Shown: piece after piece, positions 9,401-25,952 of the stretch
How the letters are laid out: each line of letters opens with the position of its first letter
Position numbering within the stretch: position 1 is the first letter of the stretch
Assembly: GCF_026107375.2 (NCBI RefSeq)
Contig: NZ_JAPCIA010000001.1
Location: 1,178,001 to 1,242,000, forward strand
Reading direction: 5' to 3'
DNA from: Sphingomonas sp. BT-65
Lineage (GTDB): Bacteria; Pseudomonadota; Alphaproteobacteria; Sphingomonadales; Sphingomonadaceae
DNA: 64,000 nucleotides
The notes under the pieces: generated by a model
What the model was told of the DNA's origin: nothing
Databases searched by the model: none
The model's input: only the letters and a program-made list of their open reading frames with translations
Translations under genes and position numbers: made by a program

Positions 9401-9551
9401 GCTGCCGCTCGCGATCGAGGGGTCGGGTCTCTACTCGCCGCTGGCGATCGCGATCATCGGCGGCCTCGTCTCCTCCACCATCCTGTCCCGCATCGCCACA
9501 CCGGTCATGTACCTGCTGCTCGCCGGCCGAGACGAGGAGAAACCGGCATGA
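6495..9551 (+). CDS. RND multidrug/solute efflux permease
   Basis: 1018-residue proton-driven inner-membrane transporter of the HAE1/AcrB-like superfamily. It begins MRFNPATFFVRRWQFTLVLF, contains the early GATPAEMEQLVSKPIEDAL block, the transmembrane proton-relay aspartates in LLVDDSIVVTENIARR, a second repeat beginning after WRALAVILALCLLTVPLLG, and the C-terminal motif LIGIEIKNSILLVDF. The ATG overlaps the adaptor stop (TGATG) with GGAGG nine bases upstream. Overlapping coordinates with both neighbours indicate a single tripartite-pump operon. The substrate cannot be read from sequence. Confidence 0.95.
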   Translation: MRFNPATFFVRRWQFTLVLFALCALLGLNAFSAIPRTEDPQFPSPFMTVRTVMPGATPAEMEQLVSKPIEDALDALDDVEEVRSTSADGSSQVRVEFTWGTNSDRKYDEVVREVNALRSRLPAGVTRMDVQRARTIEVSIMQVALVSEHLPMRRLEKTADRLREAIQRVPGVRDARYWGVPPSEMRVALDLGKLAQLRLPASAVADALARAGVEAPVGAVHAGDRRLTVRQGGAFDSIAAVQAVPVASLNSRVVHVRDVAEVSWNTAELEHITRFGGKRAVLVSANQKEGGDVTAITRDLRATLDAFEKTLPAGVKLERAFFQADNVSHRLGGLTRDFVLALLIVAVTLLPLGWRAAGVVMVSIPLSLLMGLALIHALGFSLNQLSIAGFVLSLGLLVDDSIVVTENIARRLREGEDRLTAAVQGTGQIALAVIGCTGCLMLAFLPLMMLPEGSGAFIRALPVTVLATVAASFVVSMTVIPFVASRLLSRHEDHDGNRLLRAINQGIHRLYRPVLHYGLERPWRALAVILALCLLTVPLLGAIGSSLFPPAETPQFLVRVETPEGTALAATDRAVAHVERRLAREPGIAWYAANSGRGNPQLYYNVGQQEPAPNFGEVAAAFPVWHAGESDAKIEQLRREFAAYAGAKISVLVFEQGAQTEAPVAIRISGPELATLKTLARTAETALAATPGVRDVGNPLQLDRTDLSLGIDDDKAAALGVAAGDARRVTRLALSGEPAARFRDADGDDYPVMVRLPMETRNELAVLDRIYAPGRDGAAVPLSAIAKPSPQGGPARIDRLNRDRTVTVTAYVRPGFLTSRVTADGVAHVLQALSLPPGYRLSIGGEAEAQSRSFAGLGAAIVIAVLGILAVLVLEFGRFRTVAVVAGIIPLGLLGAVAALWVTGYSLSFTATIGLVALIGIEIKNSILLVDFTEQLRAEGMRVREAIERAGEVRFLPVLLTSVTAIGGLLPLAIEGSGLYSPLAIAIIGGLVSSTILSRIATPVMYLLLAGRDEEKPA

Positions 9552-10936
9552 TCCGCCATATTGGCCTGCTGTTCCTGCTGCCGCTCGCGGCCTGCACCGC
9601 CGGCAGCGACTATCGCCCGCCCGCGATCACCACCGCGCCGGCGTGGCGCGGCCCGCCCTCCGTACCGCCTGGCGCGGAAGGGCCTTGGTGGAAGGGCTTT
9701 CGCGATCCGGACCTCGACCGCCTGATCGAGATCGCGCTCGCCCAGAATCTCGACATCGAACAAGCACTTGCGCGCGTCGATCAGGCCCGCGCGGCGCTGC
9801 GTGCCGCCGGCGTCGCGCGATTGCCCGGCGGCGCGATCGAGGCGAGCGCCGCGCGCACCCGCCAGTCGACCGAGACCGGGCTAGGTCAGCTTGTCGGACT
9901 GGCTCCGGGGATCGATCGCGGCGTGAGCCAATTCGATCTCTCCGCAGGCGCGAGCTGGGAGCTGGACCTTGCCGGCGGCCTGCGCCGCGGGCGCGAGGCG
10001 GCCGCCTATGAGTATGAGGCGGCCGAGGCAACCGGCGCGGCGATCCGGCTGACCGTCGCGGGTGAAGTTGCCGATGCCTATGCCCAGCTCCGCGCGTTCC
10101 AGGCGCAGCTCGCGATCGCGCGCGTTCAGGCCGATTCCGCCAGCAAGCTCGCACAGCTGGTTGGGCAGCGGCTCGCGTTGGGGGACGCCTCGCGCCGCGA
10201 GGCCGAGCAGGCCACCGCAGCGGCCGAAGGCGCCCGCGCGGCGATTGCGCCGCTCGATGCCGGGATCGAGGCGCAGCTCAACCGCCTTGCCGTTCTACTC
10301 GGCCGGGAGCCGCAGGCTGACCGGCTTGGGCTGGAGGCGCCGATGCCCGTCCCGCAAGCGGCGCTGGCCGGTGCGGGAGCGCCCGCCCAGCTACTGCGCC
10401 GCCGGCCGGACCTGGTCGCGGCCGAACGAAGGCTGGCGGCGTCGCACGCGCGGATCGGCGTCGCACTCGCCGAATATTATCCGCGCCTGTCGCTCTCCGC
10501 GCTGCTCGGATTCCGGTCGAATGCTGCCTCGAACCTGCTCAGCGACGGCGCCAATATGATCCAGGGTGCTGCCGGCCTGCGTTGGCGGCTGTTCGACTTC
10601 CCCCGCATCGATGCCGAGGTCGCCCGGGCGCGCGGTGTCGAGCGTGAAGCGATCGCGGCCTATCGTCAGGCGGCGCTGCGCGCGGCCGAAGAGGTCGAGA
10701 CCAGCTTCGCCGCCTTTGCCCAGAACCGCGCCCGCACCGAACTGCTTTCTCGCCAAGTGGCCGCGCAACAGCGCGCTCGAAACCTCGCCAGGGCTGCCTG
10801 GCAGGCGGGCGAAATCAGCTTGATCGATCTGATCCAGGAAGATGACAGGTTGCTCGCCGCCCGCACCGCCCTAGCCGGCGCCGAAGCCGAGGCCGCACGC
10901 AGCCTGATCGCTTTCCACCGGGCATTGGGGGGCTAA
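9548..10936 (+). CDS. RND outer-membrane factor lipoprotein (NodT family)
   Basis: 462-residue TolC-like outer-membrane channel component. It carries a lipoprotein signal with lipobox LAAC, then the family opening GPWWKGFRDPDLDRLIEIAL, the repeated OEP helices (NLDIEQALARVDQARAALRAAG ... LLRRRPDLVAAERRLAASHARIGVALAEYYP) and the C-terminal ARAAWQAGEISLIDLIQ. It overlaps the pump stop by ATGA. Last gene of the efflux operon; no terminator was seen before the rpoB promoter. Confidence 0.94.
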   Translation: MIRHIGLLFLLPLAACTAGSDYRPPAITTAPAWRGPPSVPPGAEGPWWKGFRDPDLDRLIEIALAQNLDIEQALARVDQARAALRAAGVARLPGGAIEASAARTRQSTETGLGQLVGLAPGIDRGVSQFDLSAGASWELDLAGGLRRGREAAAYEYEAAEATGAAIRLTVAGEVADAYAQLRAFQAQLAIARVQADSASKLAQLVGQRLALGDASRREAEQATAAAEGARAAIAPLDAGIEAQLNRLAVLLGREPQADRLGLEAPMPVPQAALAGAGAPAQLLRRRPDLVAAERRLAASHARIGVALAEYYPRLSLSALLGFRSNAASNLLSDGANMIQGAAGLRWRLFDFPRIDAEVARARGVEREAIAAYRQAALRAAEEVETSFAAFAQNRARTELLSRQVAAQQRARNLARAAWQAGEISLIDLIQEDDRLLAARTALAGAEAEAARSLIAFHRALGG

Positions 10937-11002
10937 GGTTGTCGGCGCTTCACGCAGACCAGCGGTACCAATCGCAATGTCCTTCGTCGTGCAGCGGCAC
11001 AT

Positions 11003-11031
11003 TTGACAGCGCCCGTCCCGCTTCCTATATC
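11003..11031 (+). promoter_or_regulatory. Consensus sigma-70 promoter for rpoBC
   Basis: Perfect -35 TTGACA (11003-11008), 17-base spacer, then TATATC (11026-11031), five of six matches to TATAAT. It is the best promoter match in the window and points at rpoB 200 bases downstream. Confidence 0.75.
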
Positions 11032-11234
11032 CCGCCTTCCCCCGATCGGTCGGGAAATGATGCGCCGTCGCGCAGCGCATCGGACGAATTGGCCGCCGGG
11101 ATCCATAGACGCTTGAGAGGCTGAGCTTTCTTCTCTTTCGAAGAGGAAGTTGCTCGGCCCTTTTGGCGTCTGTTCGCGTGCCTGCCCCGGCGGATACCGG
11201 GACGAAATTCAGGCTGACGAGGCAAAAACCCAAT
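11032..11234 (+). other. rpoB 5' leader
   Basis: About 200 untranslated bases between the promoter and the rpoB start. It holds two modest hairpins: CTCTT-TCG-AAGAG near 11130-11145 and CCCGG-CGGATA-CCGGG near 11188-11205. The open frame could be extended upstream to a TTG at 11163, but the conserved RpoB N-terminus begins at 11235. No ribosomal-protein gene precedes rpoB here. Confidence 0.4.
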
Positions 11235-15389
<4,155 letters not shown>

Positions 15390-15472
15390 CGGGACCCAGA
15401 GCGCTGCAATTGCACTGTAGCGCTCTCCCCTCCCCGCCCCGACGAATTTGACCCTCCAGAGGGACACAGAGA

Positions 15473-19753
<4,281 letters not shown>

Positions 19754-19782
19754 TCGCTTTTTTCAGGAGCTTTCGCTGACAG

Positions 19783-19819
19783 AAAAGGCGCCGCCCGAAA
19801 TGCCGGGCGGCGCCTTTTT
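19783..19819 (+). terminator. Intrinsic terminator after rpoBC
   Basis: A near-perfect stem AAAGGCGCCGCCCG / CGGGCGGCGCCTTT with loop AAATGC is followed by a run of T, 30 bases past the rpoC stop. The A-run on the other side makes it potentially bidirectional. Confidence 0.9.
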
Positions 19820-19871
19820 CATGTTCTGCGCTGGACCAGCACGACTCAAAATCGAACCGGTCCAAACCAGT

Positions 19872-19892
19872 TAATGCGAGTAGTTTGCATTA
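19872..19892. promoter_or_regulatory. Fur-box-like palindrome
   Basis: A 21-bp element with perfect outer arms TAATGC and GCATTA, reading AATGCGAGTAGTTTGCATT in its core, about 43 bases upstream of the second TonB receptor start. It closely resembles the proteobacterial Fur consensus of the AATGCGAATnATTCGCATT type. Position and neighbours (receptor plus PepSY protein) support iron-dependent repression. Confidence 0.6.
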
Positions 19893-19934
19893 CCTCTCTT
19901 TCGCTGTTAGCGGGCGCAGCAAAGGGAGATTCCA

Positions 19935-22163
19935 ATGATCCGCCGTCTGCGTTCGCCACTGCCTCTCCTCGCGCTGGTCTGGCTCGCGCCCGCCGTCGCG
20001 CATGCCGAGGAGGCAGCGCCCGCGGCCGAAGCACCGGCCGACGCGGAGGACGAGGGCCAGGTCGTCATCACCGCGGCGCGCACCGTGCTGCCCGCCAACG
20101 CGCTCCCGCTCACCATCGACGTGATCGACAAGGAGACGCTCGACCAGCAGATCGCGATCTCGGGCTCGGTCACCGATGCGGTGGCGACGCTCACCCCTTC
20201 CTTCTCCCCCACCCGCCAGAAGCTGTCGGGCGCAGGCGAGACGCTGCGCGGACGCTCGCCGCTCTACGCGATCAACGGCATCCCGCAATCGACCCCGCTG
20301 CGCGACGGCAGCCGCGACGGCTTCACCATCGACGGCTTCTTCGTCGACCGGGTCGAGCTGATCTACGGCTCCAACGCACTGCAGGGCATCGGCGGCACCG
20401 GCGGCATCGTCAACCAGGTGACGCTCGGCGCGCCGAAGCGCGAGGGGCTGTCGGGCCGCGTGCTGGTGCAGGGCACCGCGGACAATGATTTCCACAGCGC
20501 GGGCCTCAGCGGCAAGGTCGCCGGGCTGGTCCAGTACAAGGCAGGCCGGTTCGATGCCTCGATCGGCGCGGCCTATGAGGATCGCGGTCTGTTCTACGAC
20601 GCCGAGGGCCGCCCGGTCGGGATCAACCTCACCCAGGGCGAGACGATGGCCTCCGAGGCGTGGTCGCTGTTCGGCCGTTTCGGTTATGCGCTGTCGGACA
20701 GCGCGCGGCTCGACCTGATCCTCTCGCGCTTCGATCTTCAGGGCAATCACGACTATGTGCCCGTCGCCGGCAGCCGCGCGACCGGCCTGCCGACCAGCAC
20801 GCGCCGCGGCACGCCGCCGCTCAAGCCCGCCGCCAATCTCGCCGAAAGCGCGGCGCTGTCGCTCACTGACAGCGACCTGTGGGGCGGCAACTTCGTCAGC
20901 CAGATCTTCGTCAGCCGCACGCGCGACACGTTCGGCGCAGACGTCACCCCGCAGGTCACGCAGCAGGATCCGTCGATCGCGCCGGTGGGCACGCTGTTCG
21001 ACCAGACCGAGAACCGCTCGCGCAAAATCGGTGCGAAGATCAGCTACGAGCGCGCGATCCCCGGCTTCGAGGCACTGACCTCGACGATCGGCTTCGACGC
21101 ACTGTGGGACCGCACCGAACAGCGGCTGATCGCCACCGACCGCACGTATGTGCCGCCGACCGACTTCCGCAGCCTCGCGCCGTTCGGCCAGCTCAATTTG
21201 AAGCTGCTCGACGGCCTGGTCCGCCTTGCCGGCGGTGCGCGCTGGGAGAATGTCCAGATCAAGATCGACGATTATCACACGATTGCTTGGAACACCCTCG
21301 CGACGCTTGGCCGCTATGAGGGCGTCGACGTCGCCGGCGGCAAGCCGACCTTCGACGACGTGCTGTTCAACGGCGGCGTGATCGTCGAGCCATGGGAGGG
21401 CATCCGCGCTTATGCGAGCTATGCCGAGGGCTTCACCGTCCCCGATGTCGGCCGCATCACCCGCGCGATCGCCAATCCGGGCGTGGACGTCGACAATATC
21501 GACGTCGATCCGATCGTTTCGAACAACCGCGAGATCGGCCTCGAGGTGAAGCGCGGCCCCCTCGATGCCAGCGCCACCTATTTCTGGTCGTCGAGCGACA
21601 AGGGCCAGTTGCTGATCCTGGGTACGGATCGCAATTACGACGTGCAACGCCAGCGGATCGAAATCGAGGGTGTCGAGGTCAACCTGCGGGTCGCGATGCC
21701 GATCGAGGGGCTCAAGTTCGGCGTCGGCTATGCCCATATTCGCGGACGCTTCGACAGCGACGCCGCCCGCACCGGCCCCGATGGCCAGTCGCTGGCCGAC
21801 GGCATCGTCGACACCGATCTCGACGGCGTCAACATCTCGCCCGATCGCCTCAACCTCTCGGCGAGCTTCGATCGCGGCCGCCTGTCCGCGCTGGTGCAGT
21901 CGAACTTCTACCTCTCGCGCACCTTCCACGCCGATCCGACCAAGCCGCGGCCCGACCCGCGCAACAATTTCGGCGGGTACAACGTCACCGACGCCACCAT
22001 CCGCTACGAAACGGGGCTCGGCGGGCTTCGCCTCAGCGTGATGAACCTGCTCAACGCGCAATATATCGACTATTCGAGCGATACTCGGCTGCCGGCCGAC
22101 AACCTCGCCTATTTCGCGGGCCGCGGGCGGACCTTCACGCTCGGCTGGGACTACCGGTTCTAA
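19935..22163 (+). CDS. TonB-dependent siderophore-type receptor
   Basis: 742-residue outer-membrane receptor with a signal peptide ending AVAHA. The TonB box region (EDEGQVVITAARTVLP) leads into a plug with IDVIDKETLDQQIAISGSV, LRGRSPLYAINGIPQSTPLR, DRVELIYGSNALQGIGGTGG and IVNQVT; the barrel ends in FTLGWDYRF. The GTGG-IVN plug and the Fur-like box upstream (19872-19892) indicate ferric-siderophore uptake. AAAGGGAG precedes the ATG. The PepSY gene follows after five bases, forming a small iron-uptake operon. Which siderophore is bound cannot be told. Confidence 0.94.
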   Translation: MIRRLRSPLPLLALVWLAPAVAHAEEAAPAAEAPADAEDEGQVVITAARTVLPANALPLTIDVIDKETLDQQIAISGSVTDAVATLTPSFSPTRQKLSGAGETLRGRSPLYAINGIPQSTPLRDGSRDGFTIDGFFVDRVELIYGSNALQGIGGTGGIVNQVTLGAPKREGLSGRVLVQGTADNDFHSAGLSGKVAGLVQYKAGRFDASIGAAYEDRGLFYDAEGRPVGINLTQGETMASEAWSLFGRFGYALSDSARLDLILSRFDLQGNHDYVPVAGSRATGLPTSTRRGTPPLKPAANLAESAALSLTDSDLWGGNFVSQIFVSRTRDTFGADVTPQVTQQDPSIAPVGTLFDQTENRSRKIGAKISYERAIPGFEALTSTIGFDALWDRTEQRLIATDRTYVPPTDFRSLAPFGQLNLKLLDGLVRLAGGARWENVQIKIDDYHTIAWNTLATLGRYEGVDVAGGKPTFDDVLFNGGVIVEPWEGIRAYASYAEGFTVPDVGRITRAIANPGVDVDNIDVDPIVSNNREIGLEVKRGPLDASATYFWSSSDKGQLLILGTDRNYDVQRQRIEIEGVEVNLRVAMPIEGLKFGVGYAHIRGRFDSDAARTGPDGQSLADGIVDTDLDGVNISPDRLNLSASFDRGRLSALVQSNFYLSRTFHADPTKPRPDPRNNFGGYNVTDATIRYETGLGGLRLSVMNLLNAQYIDYSSDTRLPADNLAYFAGRGRTFTLGWDYRF

Positions 22164-22168
22164 GCGGC

Positions 22169-23257
22169 ATGATGCGCTGGATCGACCTCTTCCACCGCTG
22201 GACGGGCGGCATCATCGGGCTGGTGCTCGGGCTGCTCGGCCTCACCGGCGCGATCCTCGCGTTCAAGACCTGGTGGCTGGCGTGGCTGCCCGGCGCGGGC
22301 GACGCGCAGCGGCAGGACATCGCGGCGCTGGCGGCGCAGATGGAGACCGCGATGGCGGCGCCGGGCGGGCCGCCGCAGTCGGTCCTGTTCGCGACGCATG
22401 ATTTCGGCCTCGCCCGCCTGACGCGCGACGAGGGCGCGGGCGCCTATGCCGACCAGTCGGGCCGCATCGTCGCCGAATGGGGCAGCAAGTGGGATCGAGT
22501 CGAGCTGTGGCTGTTCGACTTGCACCACCATCTCTTCTTCGGCGACACGGGCGAGACCGTGGCGGGCATCGCCGCCCTCATCGGCCTGCTGTTCGTCATC
22601 ACCGGCGCGATCCTGTGGTGGCGGCTGCGCAAGACCTTCAAGTGGCGCCTGGTACCCAAGCGGATGAGCCGCCCGGCGATCGTCACCCACCACCGCGACA
22701 TCGGCATCGTCTTCGCACCATTGCTATTCCTGTCGATGACGACCGGCATGCTGATGGTGCTCAAGCCGATCACCACCGCGATCTTCGCGCCAGGTACCGG
22801 CCTGACCGCGCCGTTCGAGGCGTCCAAGGTCGAAGGTGGACCGCTCGCCGCGAAACTCGACTGGGCGGCGATGTTCACCGCCGCTCGCGCCCGCTATCCG
22901 GACGCGGAGATCCGCCTCGTCTCGTTGCCGCGCAAGCCCGGCGGCCTGATCCTGGTGCGGCTTCGCCAGCAGCCCGAATGGCTGCCCAATGGCCGCACGC
23001 TCGTCTGGTTCCGGCCCGAGAATGGCGCACTGGTCGATACGCGCAACGTCCAGACGATGCCGGCGGGCATCCGCGCCTACAACGCGATCTATCCGCTTCA
23101 TGCGGGCAAGGTCGGCGGCATTCTGTGGAAGCTCGTCATCGCCTCTACCGGCCTAGTCCTCGCGATGCTCGGCAGCTTCGCGGTGTGGACCTTCTGGTTC
23201 AAGCGGCCCAAGCCACGTGCGCGTCCGGCGCGCCCCGCCCCGCTGCCGGCGGAATAG
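22169..23257 (+). CDS. PepSY-TM domain protein (PiuB-like)
   Basis: 362-residue inner-membrane protein with four main hydrophobic segments (GIIGLVLGLLGLTGAILAF, VAGIAALIGLLFVITGAILWW, IGIVFAPLLFLSMTTGMLMVL, LVIASTGLVLAMLGSFAVWTFW). The first segment follows RWIDLFHRWTGG, the usual PepSY-TM opening. Members next to TonB receptors are thought to act in reductive release of iron from imported siderophores. Start at the first of two adjacent ATG codons. Immediate position after the receptor supports this role; biochemical function is inferred. Confidence 0.87.
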   Translation: MMRWIDLFHRWTGGIIGLVLGLLGLTGAILAFKTWWLAWLPGAGDAQRQDIAALAAQMETAMAAPGGPPQSVLFATHDFGLARLTRDEGAGAYADQSGRIVAEWGSKWDRVELWLFDLHHHLFFGDTGETVAGIAALIGLLFVITGAILWWRLRKTFKWRLVPKRMSRPAIVTHHRDIGIVFAPLLFLSMTTGMLMVLKPITTAIFAPGTGLTAPFEASKVEGGPLAAKLDWAAMFTAARARYPDAEIRLVSLPRKPGGLILVRLRQQPEWLPNGRTLVWFRPENGALVDTRNVQTMPAGIRAYNAIYPLHAGKVGGILWKLVIASTGLVLAMLGSFAVWTFWFKRPKPRARPARPAPLPAE

Positions 23258-23266
23258 CCTGGCGAA

Positions 23267-24775
23267 TCAGCTCCGCGGCGCCTGGCGACGGTAGCTCAGT
23301 GCCTCGGCGACATGAATGCGTTCGACCGTCTCGCTTCCCGCCAGGTCGGCGATCGTCCGCGCCACGCGCAGCACGCGCGTATAGCCGCGCGCCGACATGC
23401 GCATCGCCTCCGCCGCCTGCGCCAGCAGCTTGCGGCCCGGCTCGTCGGGCGTCGCAGCGGAATCGAGCACGGGTCCGTCGGCCTCGGCATTGGTCCGCGT
23501 GCCGGTATCCCGGTAGCGCGCAGCCTGCACCGCGCGCGCCGTCGCTACCCGCGCGGCAACCTCGGCGGACCCCTCGGCAGGCGGCGGCAGCACCAGATCG
23601 GCGGCGGTCACCGGCTGCACCTCGACATGCAGGTCGATGCGGTCGAGCAGCGGCCCCGAGACCTTTGCCTGATAGTCCGCCGCGCATTTGGGCGCCCGCG
23701 CGCACGCCAGCGCCGGGTCCCCGAGATGCCCGCAACGGCACGGGTTCATCGCCGCGACCAGCTGGACGCGCGCCGGGAAGGTGACGTGGGCATTGGCGCG
23801 CGCCACGCTCACCGTCCCGCTCTCCAGCGGCTGGCGCAGCGAATCGAGCACCGCGCGCTGGAACTCGGGCAGCTCATCGAGGAACAGCACGCCGAGATGC
23901 GCCATGCTCACCTCGCCCGGCTTGACCTTGAGCCCGCCACCTGTGAGCGCCGCCATCGACGCCGAGTGATGCGGCGAACGGAACGGGCGCGCCCGTGTCA
24001 GCCGCCCGCCCTGCAGCGTCCCCGCGACACTCGCGACCATCGACACTTCCAGTGCCTCGGACGCGTCGAGCGGCGGCAAGATGCCGGGCAGGCAGCTCGC
24101 CATCAGCGACTTGCCCGCGCCCGGCGGCCCCACCATCAGCAGATTGTGCCCGCCCGCCGCGGCGATCTCGAGCGCGCGCTTGGCGGTCTCCTGACCCTTC
24201 ACCTGTCTGAGGTCCGGGCCGAAGCCCGGCGCGTCCGCCTCGCCCGGCTCGGGCGCACCGAGCAGTTGCTGGCCCTTCAAATGATTGAGCAGGCCGATCA
24301 GGTCGGGCGCGGCCAGAACCGCCGACGACCCCGCCCACGCCGCCTCCGCCCCCTGCGCCGCGGGACAGATCAGCGCCTTCCCCTCTCCCGCCGCGTGCAG
24401 CGCCGCCAGCAGCACGCCCGGCGACGACGCGATCCGGCCGTCCAGCGCCAGCTCGCCGACTACGACATAATCCGCCAGCGCCTCGGCATCGGTCACGCCC
24501 ATCGCCGCGAGCAGCGCCAGCGCGATCGGCAGGTCGAAATGCGACCCTTCCTTGGGCAGATCGGCGGGCGACAGGTTGAGCACGATATGCTTGGGCGGCA
24601 TGGCGAGCCCGATCGCGGCCATCGCCGCGCGCACCCGCTCGCGGCTCTCCGCCACCGCCTTGTCGGGCAGGCCGACGATCATGAACTTGGGCAAGCCGGG
24701 AACGAGGTTGCACTGCACCTCCACGGCGCGCGCCTCCAGCCCCAGATACGCAACCGTGGATACGCTCGCGACCAT
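23267..24775 (-). CDS. comM: YifB/ComM family Mg-chelatase-like AAA+ ATPase
   Basis: 502-residue ATPase, the usual family length. N-terminal Lon-like ChlI domain (LGLEARAVEVQCNLVPGLPKFMIVGLPDKAV ... LNLSPADLPKEGSHFDLPIAL), then Walker A GPPGAGKSLMAS, the sensor-like RPFRSPHHSASMAAL, Walker B VLFLDELPEF, and a zinc-type CRCGHLGDPALAC segment. The start at 24775 (GGGGGG just upstream) matches the family N-terminus; a longer reading to 25069 only adds arginine-rich shadow sequence. In Vibrio and Haemophilus ComM drives branch migration during natural transformation. Convergent with the PepSY gene. Confidence 0.93.
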   Translation of the reverse strand: MVASVSTVAYLGLEARAVEVQCNLVPGLPKFMIVGLPDKAVAESRERVRAAMAAIGLAMPPKHIVLNLSPADLPKEGSHFDLPIALALLAAMGVTDAEALADYVVVGELALDGRIASSPGVLLAALHAAGEGKALICPAAQGAEAAWAGSSAVLAAPDLIGLLNHLKGQQLLGAPEPGEADAPGFGPDLRQVKGQETAKRALEIAAAGGHNLLMVGPPGAGKSLMASCLPGILPPLDASEALEVSMVASVAGTLQGGRLTRARPFRSPHHSASMAALTGGGLKVKPGEVSMAHLGVLFLDELPEFQRAVLDSLRQPLESGTVSVARANAHVTFPARVQLVAAMNPCRCGHLGDPALACARAPKCAADYQAKVSGPLLDRIDLHVEVQPVTAADLVLPPPAEGSAEVAARVATARAVQAARYRDTGTRTNAEADGPVLDSAATPDEPGRKLLAQAAEAMRMSARGYTRVLRVARTIADLAGSETVERIHVAEALSYRRQAPRS

Positions 24776-24880
24776 ATGCCCCCCATTTGTTCGCCTGCGT
24801 GTAACGGCTTTTCCGCGGCAGGGAACGGTTGATCGCGGCAGCGCCTTGTATCGGCAATACACGCTCCCCACGTCGGTTCC

Positions 24881-25162
24881 ATGCGACGCAAGCCGCACCC
24901 GATGGTTCGTATCGCCCTGCTGGTGACGGGCTTCGTCCTGCTCGCCGCGGCGCCGCTGGTCGGCGTGGTGCCGGGCCCGGGCGGCGTCTTCCTCGCCGCG
25001 GCGGGGATCATCCTGATCCTGCGCAACTCGCGCTGGGCGCGGCGGCGTTTCGTGCGGTTGAAGGCGCAATGGCCCCGCGCGGGCGATTTCATCGACCGCA
25101 TCCTGATCCGCGGCAGCGCGAGACGCCGCCGCCGGCGCGCGAAAGAGGTTGCGGCGAATTGA
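24881..25162 (+). CDS. Small membrane protein (PGPGW-like)
   Basis: 93 residues with two hydrophobic segments (VRIALLVTGFVLLAAAPLVGV and VFLAAAGIILIL) joined by a turn PGPGG, followed by a basic C-terminus (WARRRFVRLKAQW ... RRRRRRAK). This matches the layout of the putative transmembrane PGPGW family; no function is known. It diverges from comM by about 105 bases and is followed by rpmH 87 bases later. Confidence 0.65.
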   Translation: MRRKPHPMVRIALLVTGFVLLAAAPLVGVVPGPGGVFLAAAGIILILRNSRWARRRFVRLKAQWPRAGDFIDRILIRGSARRRRRRAKEVAAN

Positions 25163-25242
25163 CTTCCTGCACGGCTTTGGCTACGGGCGCACCTCACAAG
25201 GTCGCCCCTGTGGCGGCCCTTTTAGTTTCTAGATTTCAGGGA

Positions 25243-25722
25243 ATGAGCGATGAAGCGGACCTTTCAGCCGAGCAATCTGGTGCGAGCGCGCCGGCACGGC
25301 TTCCGCGCGCGCATGGCGACTCCGGGCGGCCGCAAGGTGATTCGCGCCCGCCGCGCCCGCGGCCGCAACAAGCTGAGCGCCTGAACGCAAGCGCACTCGC
25401 GCGGCTGACGCTGCGCAAGGACTATCTCGCCGCCAACGCCGGCAAGCGCGCACCCATGCCCGGGTTCGTGCTGCTGGTCCGTGCGCGCGGCGATGATGAC
25501 GCGACGATGCGAATCGGCATCACCGTTTCCAAGAAGGTCGGCAACGCGGTCGTACGCAACCGCATGAAGCGCCGCTTCCGGGAGCTCGCGCGCGCGATCC
25601 TGCCCGCCGAGGGCATCGCCGGCGCCGACCACGTGCTGATCGGCCGCAATTCGGGGATCGAACGCGATTTCGCCGCACTCCGCACCGACCTGACCAAGGC
25701 GCTGGCAAAGGTCCGCAAGTGA
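25243..25722 (+). CDS. rnpA: Ribonuclease P protein component, start uncertain
   Basis: Protein cofactor of RNase P, which matures tRNA 5' ends. The conserved domain runs from [15 protein letters not shown] (about 25410) through [33 protein letters not shown] (the RNR signature) to the C-terminus. The frame contains no ATG, GTG or TTG between 25243 and the domain: either translation starts at CTG 25381, overlapping the rpmH stop and giving 113 residues, or it starts at ATG 25243 and wholly overlaps rpmH, giving 159 residues with a Pro/Arg-rich extension. ATG 25456 would cut off conserved residues. The coordinates given use the only canonical start that keeps the whole domain. GTGA overlap with yidD. 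Confidence 0.9.
   Translation: MSDEADLSAEQSGASAPARLPRAHGDSGRPQGDSRPPRPRPQQAERLNASALARLTLRKDYLAANAGKRAPMPGFVLLVRARGDDDATMRIGITVSKKVGNAVVRNRMKRRFRELARAILPAEGIAGADHVLIGRNSGIERDFAALRTDLTKALAKVRK
25250..25384 (+). CDS. rpmH: 50S ribosomal protein L34
   Basis: 44-residue basic protein, [20 protein letters not shown] followed by [24 protein letters not shown], an unmistakable L34. AGGGA lies seven bases upstream of the ATG at 25250. The stop TGA (25382-25384) overlaps a CTG in the rnpA frame. A second ATG, four bases before this one (25243), opens the rnpA frame. Confidence 0.98.
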   Translation: MKRTFQPSNLVRARRHGFRARMATPGGRKVIRARRARGRNKLSA

Positions 25723-25931
25723 TCGCTCGCGTCCTCATCCTGATCGCGCGCGGCTGGCAGCTCGGCCCGTCGCGCATCCTCCCGCCCAGCTGCCGCTACG
25801 CGCCAAGCTGTTCGGCCTATGCAATCGAGGCACTCTCCCGCTATGGCGCGCTCAAGGGCGGATGGCTCGCGCTCCGGCGCATCCTCCGCTGCCATCCGTG
25901 GGGTGGGCACGGCTATGATCCCGTGCCCTGA
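25719..25931 (+). CDS. yidD: Membrane protein insertion efficiency factor
   Basis: 70 residues beginning at GTG 25719, overlapping the rnpA stop by GTGA. The family signature is complete: [51 protein letters not shown]. YidD is a small membrane-associated helper of YidC-dependent insertion. It lies in the usual rpmH-rnpA-yidD-yidC order. Confidence 0.97.
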   Translation: MIARVLILIARGWQLGPSRILPPSCRYAPSCSAYAIEALSRYGALKGGWLALRRILRCHPWGGHGYDPVP

Positions 25932-25952
25932 TTTCCTGAACCGGGGACTGAC

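Noticed and set aside
19890..22061. Minus-strand open frame of about 720 codons opposite the second TonB receptor
   Set aside because: Shadow frame of the receptor gene; composition and lack of motifs argue against coding.
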